Source of the DNA: Cercozoa sp. M6MM
Lineage: Eukaryota > Endomyxa: Ascetosporea
Length of the DNA stretch: 64,000 nt
Reading direction: 5' to 3' (one strand)
Assembly: GCA_040357565.1 (NCBI GenBank)
Contig: JBDODJ010000003.1
Below are positions 13,010 through 23,799 of this stretch, in pieces (within the stretch, counting starts at the first letter, position 1; each line of letters starts with the position of its first letter). Made by a program: the position numbers and the translations under genes. The notes beneath the pieces are model-generated. The model saw only the letters and a program-made list of their open reading frames with translations. It searched no databases and was not told the DNA's origin.

Positions 13010-14712
13010 GCGTGTGCGTGTGTGATTTGGTACTCATACACTCAGAGAGGTAAGTTACATGCTGCTGGTTCTTGCGAGTAACGCCCAGAAAATCCGCCGT
13101 GTCGGGCTCGCGCGCGCTCGGCACGTGCACATTGTGCTGAGCATTCCAGATTCGTGTGCCTGTAGGAGAGAAAGAGAGAGGGGTGGAGAGGCGGAGATAC
13201 CGGGCGACTGTGCGTCACTTCGTGTGTCTGCGAGTTGTGTTGCGAGGGCGGTGCCGATGCCGTGGCAGCCACCGTCGTGGCCGAGGCAAAGCCGCCGAGC
13301 AGGTCGAACTCATCCTCCTGCGGTCTCGGTGGCGGTGTCGATGGTCGCACTGCCTGTACCGGTACCTGTTGCTGTTGCTGTCGCTGTTGCTGTTGTTGTT
13401 GTCGTTGCTGTGACACTGGCGTCGTTGGTTCCTTCTTCTCGGGTGTCGGCGGCTGCGACGACATCGGAGTCGACGCGACAGACTCCTGCGGCATCGCAGT
13501 GTAACAAGTCCCAGTGAACAAGGCCAAGGCAACAAAGTTAGAAGGAGAGGCTACTGGGACAGGCAGCTCTGAGAAGTGATCGTTGGCGTCTTGCAGCATG
13601 TTGGTCTGCGACAGCTGCAGCGCCTTGGCCACGCCGTCCATGCGTCGGAAACTGTCACACATATTAGATATACCAAATATATATATATATATATATATAT
13701 ATAAGTACCGTTCCGAAACGAGTTTTTCGGTGCGTTTTTCGGCAGCAGTGCGTACGCTGAGGAAGCGCTGCTTGAGATCCTCGAACTCGCGCTGCAGTTC
13801 GCTCGCATCGGCCGCGTGCACGTTCTTCCGTGCCTACCCACACAGGCAAGCTTGTGAAAAGAGGGCATGGGAAAATGGATAAGAAACAAGATACGTGGTC
13901 CATCTTGTACTTGACATGCCAAGCAGCACGACGCAGCTCGGCGGCTTCGCGCAGCATCTGTCTGGTCTCGCTGATGTCGTCGAGCCAGCCGTCCAGTCGG
14001 CCCATCACGCCAGTGTCCATAGCCCACAGTTCCCTCAAGCGACGACGTGCCTCCGAGTGCATTCGCATCTGCAGGCAATTTCCAATGCACCAAGGCAACA
14101 GCAAGGGAGGAAATTGCACCTGCAAATCGGCAAGATTACAGACGTCCTGAGGCGTCTCCTGCGCCCTGTAGAAGCGACGCTACTCGCACACACATCGTTG
14201 CAGATAGGCACAAACAAAACAGACGAGGAAGCAGGTGTTACCATGGCCTCGGTTGCATTGGCGGCCTTCTCCCAGGACTCCAGCGTCGCACTAGCGTAAG
14301 ACAGACAGTGTGTTCGCACCTCTTGCACCATGGACTAAAGCGAAGCAACACCAGAAAGCAATAACCGTAAACAAAGGCAACCCCAAACAAGTTTCGACTG
14401 AGTGAACACGTCCCTACCTCGAGCTTCTCGAGCTTGCGGCGCACCTTGGACATGCGCGCGTCCTCTGGCATGTCCTTGGTCGCTAACGCGTCCATCAGCG
14501 ACTGCACAAAAGAACACCAGCGAAATGCAAGCTCCCAGATCGACGAGTGCAGTTTTTTATCACATGCAAACACATGCAGCACGCTGCTGCGACACAACCA
14601 AACACCGACGAGTGTTCAGGTGCGTCACAGGGGCCGATCCGTCGCATAAAACTCAGCACAGAAAACGAAGACTTCTCCAACGTACGTCCTTTGCTCGCTT
14701 CAGGAAGTCCAT
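11957..14712 (-). CDS. BAR-like domain protein with C-terminal auxilin J-domain
   Basis: The end of the gene is a clathrin-uncoating J-domain of the auxilin/GAK type. It has the helix IRALLSSLDTVLWPGSRWKSV, then VRKAHKK, an HPDK motif (ATHPDKLANKDL, about 12030-12090) and the final helix ALNKAWKRFE, with a stop at 11957-11959. The start is MDFLKRAKD at 14712. The first 250 residues are charged helices (ATKDMPEDARMSKVRRKLEKLE, then VMGRLDGWLDDISETRQML) in the style of an amphiphysin-like BAR domain. Between them lies a disordered Gln/Pro/Ser linker with short clathrin/adaptor-type motifs: FDLLGGF, TADFLGV, DLHDILG, FDPLH. About ten introns, two holding microsatellites. Auxilin recruits Hsc70 to clathrin coats. 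The J-domain call is strong; the BAR call is inferred from helix pattern only. Confidence 0.72.
12966..13022. repeat. (TG)n microsatellite in an intron
   Basis: A TG/CG dinucleotide run inside an intron of the auxilin-like gene. Long VCVC and HTHT open frames across it are artefacts. Confidence 0.9.
13336..13418 (-). repeat. Gln-rich (CAR)n coding repeat
   Basis: On the minus strand, tandem CAA/CAG codons with CGA/CGT interruptions encode two poly-Gln blocks in the linker of the auxilin-like protein, just upstream of the FDLLGGF motif. Confidence 0.8.
13677..13702. repeat. (TA)n microsatellite in an intron
   Basis: A pure AT dinucleotide run between two coiled-coil exons of the auxilin-like gene. 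Confidence 0.85.
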
Positions 14713-14917
14713 TTTTAGGATTAGCACACGCCAGAACACACAGTCAGATAAGCACGAGCAAATTGTAAGGAGCGCCGATACACAGTGTACAAATTAAAAG
14801 CTACCACGAGGCATCTAATGACCACAGCGTGTGTCCTGGGTTTCGAAAATTGTTTGCTAGTCACCACTAGGTTTTTCGGCTCGATCGTGCCTGGTAGAGC
14901 AAAAAACGAGTCAATAA

Positions 14918-17900
14918 ATGGGTGGGAAATTAAGTGTTTGTGTCAGCAGAGCGCCGATGAATGTCGACGCGCTGTCGACCCAAGATGCGCGGTTACTGCT
15001 CTGCCGTGCTGCCGTTAGCCTGTTGCCGAAGTCCTACGTGCCCAGATTACACTTGGCTCTTCAAGCAAGCTTGCAGCTGATACAGTTGCAGAAGGAGCGC
15101 ATGCTGCGTTGGTTTGACGGGCCTACTTTCCAGGTTATTTTGCAGGACCTTGAGCAACAAATTGAGTCTTCTTCACTAAAGCTTGAAGTTAAACTGGGTC
15201 TCATGAACGCCATGAAGCGCGCGAGAGACTTCGTCTCAATGCCACAGGCCCGCCGTTGGATTGACGTATTAAATGTGCTGTCGAGACCGCCCGATATCTC
15301 TGAATTGTACCTATTTTTAACCTTGAAGAGGTCCATTCTGAAGCAATGAATTTTTAGCTTTTTTCCAGGTGCAAAATCGAAGTATTGCTCACGATGGACA
15401 GTTTGGTTGTGCTCACGGAAGAAAACGACATCCGGGACGAATTGCGTTGGTTCGTGGTGCAAGTGAGGCGCCGTCGTCGTGTCGATTCTCTAAGAAAAAA
15501 TAAACGCTTACACCACATTGCAGTGAAACTGTCGGAAGCTGTTGGACTCGAGTTCGACGTGACTTGCTGCATCGTTCGTGGACTGCAACTTAAGGCTTCG
15601 CAGGTCCCCCAAGTGTCGCACTTTCTGGTGCAGAGCCTTCCGCTTTTCTTGGCCGAAATATGTCAAGACAATGTCGCAACGGAAGACTTTCGTCGCCACG
15701 TGCTTGTTCAAAGGTACAGTGCTGTCTCATATCACTGTGGTGGACTGAGTGTTGCTGTTGTACGATTGTATGTGTAGACAAGACATATTCAAGGAGAAGC
15801 TTAAAACCCTACCCCAGCTGAGTGTGCTACTTCCGTGGTTGTCGAAAGCAAGCAAAGAGAGCATTTGCGACAACGTCGAGACGCGTCAGCAAGTACAACT
15901 GTGCCGAGAAGTGCTGACACAGGTGCCAACACATGCCGTCAATGTCGAGAACGAGATCGAAGTTTTGCTCAAGCAGTTTGCGGTTTTTCTGTCTTTTTTC
16001 TCGAATTGTGTGATGTACTGAATAATGTTTGCAGGCTGCACGTTGCATATATTCGGCTTTGATGACACAAAAACGAGCCGCGGAAGAAGCATCGCCGGCT
16101 CTGTTGCTTGCGCCGCATGTTTCGTCGCTTTGCGTCGCTTTTCTCAAGGTCAGGTAGCTTGTCGTTTTGTGTTGCACCGCCTTGTTTCTGCCAATGTGTG
16201 TGCATGTGTATCAGCAATTGTTTTGTTTTTGGCGCCGCCGATCCGTTCGAACGGCTCGTGCAGTTTGTCGCCAGACGCACCGACGACAAGGAACTACTCG
16301 CTCGCGTTGCCGACTTTCTCGCCGAACTCTCAAACCACTTTGAACTCGGTATTTTGTTTTGATTTGTTGGTTCCTTTGTTGGTTTTATTTTCATTCACAC
16401 GAAACTAGAGGAAGAAAAAAGGGAGGAAAAAGAAGGGGAGGAAGAAGAAGGGGAGGAAGAAGAGGAGGAAGAAGAAGGGGAGGAAGAAGAGGAGGAAGAA
16501 GAAAAGGAAGAGGGGGAGGGAAAAGAGAAGGAGGGCAGCACTGGTGTCGAACTGCTCGAGCGATTGCGCAACTACGAGGATTCTGTGCCGGCGCATCTTC
16601 GTTCAATTGTCAACAATTTGGTAAGATTTGTCCTTTGTCGGTTGGTTGAGTGCTTTCAGCGGAAATCTTTTCACTCCATGCATCCTTTCCTTTTGCCTCC
16701 TCGCTTTACTCGTTCTTTTTGCGTGGTTGTTTGTTTATGTATAAACCCTGTAATGTTTAGTTCGCGGTGTCGGCGATCCAGATCGATTGCTTGAGTCCCG
16801 TGGACATTTCGACTGCCTTGACTGCGTTCGATGCGGCCGAACATGTGCTCAATGACCCGGACGACAGATTGCTTCTCGATGAAAAGGCTGTATCGGTTTA
16901 CTCGGGTCTGCTAAGCACGCAGATCTTGACGGCCGTTGTTCTCTGTGCGTTCTGTCTTCTTTGCGTGCTGCAGTGTGTATGAAAATGGTGCTGTAGTGTC
17001 AAACTTGCTACGTGGTTTCCAACTGTCGTCCGATCAGGCAACATTGTGGGAAACCAGTGCACCCAACGTGTTCCTCCGTATGGTGCGTCAGTGGCAAGGC
17101 CACCGCGTTCTGGCGCACTGGATGTCGCCGTCCTTGGCTACTTTCGTGCGTCATTTTGAGCCGCTCCCGCCGCTGGATGACGCAACAGACGAGCGAGCGT
17201 GGCTCCGACAGCCTCTGCCGGTTCGCTTCAAGCGAATACGATACTTCTTCGACAGAGCTGGATTGCGCAGCACCATTGACGTCAACACCAACAAGGACAC
17301 TGAAAACAAGGACACTGTCAACAAGGACACTGTCAACAAAGACACTGTCAACAACGACACTGCCAACGAGGAGACTGCTAAGAAAGGCACTGCCTCCGAG
17401 AAGAAGGAAGCGCTTGTTCAACGACTTAGCGCTGGCCTGGCCGAGCTGTTCTGCCGCACACTGCTGACCTGTGTGCGTGCCGAACTGCTGCATGACACCT
17501 TCGATGTGCCTTTCTCTCTCCCTCTGTGTCTGTGCACTTACCTCGTGTGCACTCTTACCTTATGTGTCTTTGATGTTTGAATACAGGAGTCGAGGTTTGA
17601 GCAGCGTCTGTTTGCGTTGACGCAGCAGATGAAGACGTCATCCTTCGACGCGCTGCGTTGGTGCCGCGGTAAGAAGCACATCCACAAGGCATGGGGCAAA
17701 CTCGTCTTTATACCAGACGCATTAAGACACCTCATCGACAAAGGTGAGTTTATGACTTTCAATTTCGCGTGTTCAGATCTTGTATTTGTGCCTGTGTTTG
17801 CAGCCGTGCGGAGCAGTGCGCATAAGACTGCTGTTCGCGTGCTGCTGCCCACGGCGAAACAACTGGCGCCAGATGCACAGAGATTGGTGCGCGAAACCGA

Positions 17901-19677
17901 AGAGAAAGCGGCACGTGCCGAGGCTAGGTGGTTCAAGGTGTGTCTACAACGTATGTCTCCGAAGAACGTCAACCCCTTGTTCGGCATTTTTGAGAGAATG
18001 GCACCTGGCTTGGCGAAAGACTGCGACACAGTTCTTAGCTACATCGCCACGCAGGACTTTACGCTCACGCCAGAGTTTCTGCCGTTGCTTCTGAACCTGA
18101 AGCGACGGCGGTTGTTCCAGATCACTTTGCTGCGTGCCATGGACAAGGTCGGAAAGCAACGAGTGCGGCGACTGCTGCTCCAAGTCGACGCCTACCTGGC
18201 CTCGGTGGGTCAACTCGGTAGCTTGGCGATGTGCAACCTGCCTTTCGACGTGTTGGACACGCTGGCGCCTTTTTTGATCCGAGATTCTCAAAAAAATTCT
18301 ATGTTTAAACTTGTCGTTTCTCGAAGGGTACCTCTGTATTGTACCTGTTGATTTGTCATATTTACTTGTTCTATCCCTTGTCCTATTGACTTGTCCTGTT
18401 GCAGAAAGGAGGCTTCCAGCAGTGTGCACGGGCACTGGGTGTGGCCTGGGCACTGTGTCACCTGATCGACGTGCCTGTGTTCCTGCGAGAGGTGCAGAGT
18501 TGGAGCACACGTGTGCGCAGACAACGCGACTTGTGCCGACGCCTCATGTTGCCGCAGCAGGCACCCGTGTCGCTCTTGTGGGTCACTCGTGTTCTCTTTC
18601 AATGCAAGGAACTACTCGAGTCAAAAGACAGGCAAGAGGAACGGCTGCACATTCTGGCAGTGTGCTGCGATGCCTCCTCGCTGCTGCTGTCCTGTGCCTT
18701 GTGTGCACTCAAGCATGCCATCAATATGCTGACAGTCAAGGAAGAACTGGGCGTGGCGGCGCTCCCGTTGTTGGGCAGGGACGCGATAAGAACGCGTGAT
18801 TTTCTCGACACTATCATCGACAATGCGCGCACGATCCTCAACGATGCGACTGACGAGGAACTCCAACGAAACCGACGACATCTGACTCAAGTATTCTTGC
18901 TGCAACGAGAAGTCGAGGCACTCCGCACGACCCTGACGCGACTGCGGCGACAACACGAGAAACGCACCGATGTGCAAACTGTACTCGCCATCTGGATCAA
19001 GCTCTGCGACACTCTCGTCGACTCTAGTGTCAAAGAGCTGCACGAACGTATCGCTCAACTTCCTATCTTGCACGGTAAACATCTCACGCTCTTCTCTTGG
19101 TGTACTTGTTTCAATTATCTTCTTTTGTAAAGAAAGCGACTCGAGCGACTCAAGCGACTCGAGCGAAAGTGAAAGTGAAAGCGAGAACGAAAGTCAAAGT
19201 CAAAGTGATGGCGAAAGCGAAAGCGAAAGCGAAAGCGAAACAAGTGGAAGCGATACGAGTGAAAGCGACACCGAGAGCGACATGGACGAGTACAGTGACG
19301 TTTCTGACTTGGAGCACCAAGAGCATGCCGACGTGTTGACGCAAAGCACATCGCCTTTGCCAACACCCGATGAGAGGCTCCATTTTGCTGAAATCGAGGC
19401 CCGTGTGGTACTGATTTTTTCAAGGAGAGCATTTGATTGCTGTCAAACAAGACAAGTTGCTTGCAGTTTGATGACTTGGTGTTGGAGAGAAACGCTGCTT
19501 TCAATCACGCAAGCGCAACTGAAGATGCTCAAACACAGGCAATTCTCGATCATATTTTGCGGTACGGTTTGTTTTTACCACCTCTTGTTCTAGTATGCTC
19601 GGCGTATGCACAGTGAAGCTGACGAGTTGAATGGGCTGGAACCCGCCGACCGAGATCGGCCGGCAGTCGAATCATAA
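14918..19677 (+). CDS. Long alpha-helical (HEAT-like) protein with acidic blocks, unrecognised
   Basis: About 1,200-1,300 residues over 14 or more exons, almost wholly amphipathic helices, suggesting a HEAT-type solenoid. It carries three low-complexity inserts: a Glu/Gly/Lys tract after the exon ending 16347 (exon from about 16409), a five-residue NKDTV tandem repeat (17287-17395), and a Ser/Glu/Asp tract (19133-19300, units SDSSDSSE and SESESE). The C-terminus is LNGLEPADRDRPAVES with a stop at 19675-19677. The start is the ATG at 14918; an in-frame ATG at 14957 is a reasonable alternative. The first 200 residues (LVNAMKRARDFVSMP-like helix, then an Arg-rich RVDSLRKNKRLHH stretch) are faintly collinear with NELF-B/COBRA1. 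The protein is twice that length, so this is only a hypothesis. An acidic solenoid protein of the nucleus is the safest description. Confidence 0.6.
17287..17395 (+). repeat. 15-bp coding tandem repeat (NKDTV)
   Basis: About seven copies of AACAAGGACACTGTC-like units, decaying towards the 3' end, inside the helical protein at 14918-19677. Confidence 0.85.
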
Positions 19678-19921
19678 TAGATTGGATGCATGAAGCACTT
19701 GTAAACCAGCAAAACTTTATTTAAATGTAGCATAGCAAAGAGCTGTTTGACAAATTGACGGTAAAAGTGTAATACGGCGTCGCTTGGTTTTTCGACAGGT
19801 TTCAAGTGATTTTTCAAGTGTGCCAGATTGCAGAAGCAAGCGTCTTAGAGATAGCTGTGGGTGCGCAGGCGTGTGTACATACCATCAAGTAGGGCACAGG
19901 GCATATAGTTTGCCGCAGAGA

Positions 19922-20862
19922 ATGGAGCCTGAGAAGCCGGCTTGGCAACGTCCAGCGCGGCGATGGCGCCGAGCGGTCGTCGCTTCGTAGCATGGCGTTT
20001 CTCCGATTGCACCAATGTAGAGTGCGTATGTTGTTTTGCAGAGGGGTGGGTGGTCACGTGAGACTGCAGCGGTGGCATCTTCGGCCGGAAGAGGCAACGC
20101 TGCCGCCTCTGGTGCCAGTGGATGCGCGGACAGAGCCGGTATCCTTTTCTTCTCGAACGCAGTTAAACTTAGATTTCGTTTTGTGAATTTCTAGGGTTCC
20201 GCGCAGACACGAGAAGAGCGCAAGCGCATGCGTGAGGCGCGACAGCTTACGCAGCGACTGCTAGTTCCAACTGGCCAAAGCAAGGACAGCGAGCACACGA
20301 AATCGTGCCTTTTGTTTTACTTCCTTTTCCACGTTCTTTTTAGTTCTGTTGACTTCAAATTGATCCTGTTTTTGGTTGTTGCAAAAACAGAGGTGTTCAG
20401 CACGACGTCTTGCGCAAAACTGACCTCGAAAACCGACGCAATCCTGTCTACAAGCCTCGTACCATCTGGATTATTCTCGTCTTGTGTGTAAGATGCAGTC
20501 TTGTACTTTTGCGTAGAAGGACCGCTCATCTTTGGGTGTCGTCACTCGTGCTGCGGCCACGAAGCTTTCGATACCAAGTTCAAGCAGGTAGGCCTGATAT
20601 CTACACATATACCCACCGAGATCTCATACACATGGGCAGACTAAGCACGAGCAGAGTCCGCACCTGTTGTGCCAAGCATCGTGTCCCTTCCACGGCCGAG
20701 CACCAGCCGAACCAGATCCGCACGGGCGCGCTAAGACTAGGGTACACCACTTGTTTTCCAGTTGTTTCCGTGTCTCGATTTCGTGGTGTGCAGGAAGGAG
20801 CCAACCCCCCGCGCAAGCGACGTCGTCAGAAGGCTGTCCGCATCTCTGAGGCCGCGTTTTAG
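19922..20862 (+). CDS. Small basic protein with Cys/His cluster, unrecognised
   Basis: Frame continuity supports exons at about 19922-19988, 20041-20140, 20195-20309, 20392-20458, 20504-20587 and 20795-20862. The product has an Arg-rich N-terminus, WHLRPEEATLPPLVPV, a charged helix REERKRMREARQL, then a Cys/His cluster FGCRHSCCGHEAF, and ends KRRRQKAVRISEAAF. The cluster could bind zinc, and the terminal KRRRQK could be a nuclear signal. I do not recognise the family. It follows the helical protein gene by about 240 bp on the same strand. The exon from 20504 was chosen because it alone joins the Cys/His frame to the C-terminal frame. The introns are short and T-rich. Confidence 0.5.
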
Positions 20863-21008
20863 CTAGTGCTAGCGTGGTCAATTCACTTTGCTTCCGTTCC
20901 GTTTAGTTCGCGGTTTTAGTAATTGAACGAAAGCGAACGGAACACGAAAATTCACCCACCGGCCGGGCAGCCAGCCGATGCTAGATCTGGTTGAAGTGAG
21001 TGTCCAGT

Positions 21009-21811
<803 letters not shown>

Positions 21812-21963
21812 CTCGGCACACTTCTGCGCACTGCGAGGTAGTATCCGATCCAGCACAGCACTTGATCAATTCGATCGCTGCAAGATTATCGATTATTGTT
21901 TTTTTTTTAATTTTTATTTTTGCGTCGTGTTGACCAAGCTACAGTATGCAGGAGTTGTTATTT

Positions 21964-23481
21964 AAACTTCGTTTGTTGTTCCGTCCCGATCCACCATGCG
22001 CTGCAAACCTTCAATCCAGTCCAGCATGTCGTTTAGTCCTTCATCCGTCTTTTTCGTAGATGAAGGCGTCGTGTCTGGTGGCATTGCTTCTGTTGGCAAG
22101 CGGCAGGAGATGTCAATGTCTGCAGCTTTTGGTTGCACTTTCGTTTCGCTTTCACATGTTGAAGCTATCTCCGAGTCAGCGCTCTTTTTGTTGACCGGTG
22201 TCGAGTTGGCTTGCGCCCACTTGGAGACTTGTTGCGCGTTTTGAACGCCCAAGACATCGAGCGCGTCTGAAAGCAAACGTGTCATTTAAAGGTGCGAGGT
22301 AAACATAAGCGAAACATTTTACCTTGGAATGCGTCGCGGGACGAGGTAAGTTCCTCCAGTAGCTGCGGCAATAACTCAGAGTCCGGATGCAAGAACCTGC
22401 TCATTTCATCGAACAAAGAAGAAGGAAAGCGAGGCGGTCGCGAGGTCTGATTGGTGCCCACTGCTCCGTGCAGCCACCGAAAGGACTAAATGAAACTCGT
22501 CAGGTCGCAAGCAAGGATTTCGATTGAATTTTACTATACCTGCTGAAGTGACTGCATGAGCGATGGGCCTGTCGCGTATGTAGAGCCCATCTCTAGCTTG
22601 CGAGTGCTCTCTCGTTTCACTTGCTCCGAAAGCAGCGGTTCCAAAGTGAACGTGAGTAGCAGTCGGTCTAGCAAGCCAATCACCTCGGCCGAGTTGTGCG
22701 GGTAAGTGAAGCTCACACCTCCGTCAACTTCCACCTGTAACTCCTGCAGGAAGTCAGTATCACCGATAGTGAGACGCTTCTTCTCCAAAGTAGGTCGCAT
22801 GATCAGTTCCTCTGCTTCCAGCACGCGCAAGTGCATCTTGAGTTGCGGCGCGGCTTCTTCCTCACTGCCAGTGTCGGTGCGGCTGCTAGAAGGAACTCCG
22901 TCTCGATCCTGCGCGCTGCGATTGCGTGCCGGTGAGTTAAAATTGGCTTCGGCAGGAGTGCGAACAAAGGTGAGGATCGGCTCGATGAGTCGCTCACTGC
23001 CCAACTTGACGTGATCGATGCGAAGCTTGCCGGACCAAGCTGTTCCAAGTGTTAAAAGATCGCGCTGCTGCTGCACAGACCCATTCTCGTCAACGAAGCT
23101 GCCTTCCAACGAGTCACACAGCGCTGAGACTCGCAAAAACAATCCGTACTGCTGCTCTGGTTCGCAGTTGTACTCCTCGAACGAGTCTGTGTCGGAAACG
23201 TTGATAAAATTGAAGCTGTCGTCCAAAAAGTCGTCTACGTGCATCCGCCTCATCGCAGGCTGCAACACGCGCGGAAGCGCGCGATAGAGTTGCCCGCGAC
23301 AGTCAAACTCAATATCATCGAGGTCACTGAACTCGACTTCTTCGCCTGCCGAGTGCTCGCAGTCATTGTCATTGTCAACTTGAAGCTTCTTTCGTCTCTG
23401 TCGAGATTGATTCTTGCTTCGATTAGCTTTCCTTTTTGAGTTTGACTTCCGATGAGGCTTTTTCCGCCTGTGCTTGGGCAT
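21964..23481 (-). CDS. Unrecognised protein with basic N-terminus and acidic middle
   Basis: The start codon at 23481 begins MPKHRRKKPHRKSNSKRK, a strongly basic head of nucleolar or nuclear type. An acidic region (EEVEFSDLDDIEFD) and a folded-looking central part with FLQELQVEVDGGVSFTYPH follow. The large first exon is about 23481-22540. Two shorter exons follow: about 22487-22322, with RFLHPDSELLPQLLEELT, and about 22266-21964, ending in GLNDMLDWIEGLQRMV. Length is about 460 residues. The gene is divergent from SPT5, with about 320 bp between start codons. I do not recognise the family; no catalytic motif is visible. Confidence 0.6.
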
Positions 23482-23799
23482 GTTTCCGTCTCTACGACCG
23501 CACTCCACTTAGCTTCACACCGTGGCCCGAAAAATCGATCACAACATCAACGACAAGGTTGTTCATGCCACAGAAAAAAAACTAACCGGAGCGCCGGAAC
23601 CAGTCCAATTCTTGACAAAACAATAGAGATCAGCAACAGAGCCTAAAGGACACCAAAAGACGCAGCAACTGCGTGTGGTTTGTTTGTTAGTGCTTCTACG
23701 GAGCTTCCAGGCTGTACGGTAGCTCCCGATGAATGAGTGGAAGGAAATTGAAGATGTGGGTGCTGTTTGACATTGTTGTTGTGGCTCTGTGTGTTTCAG

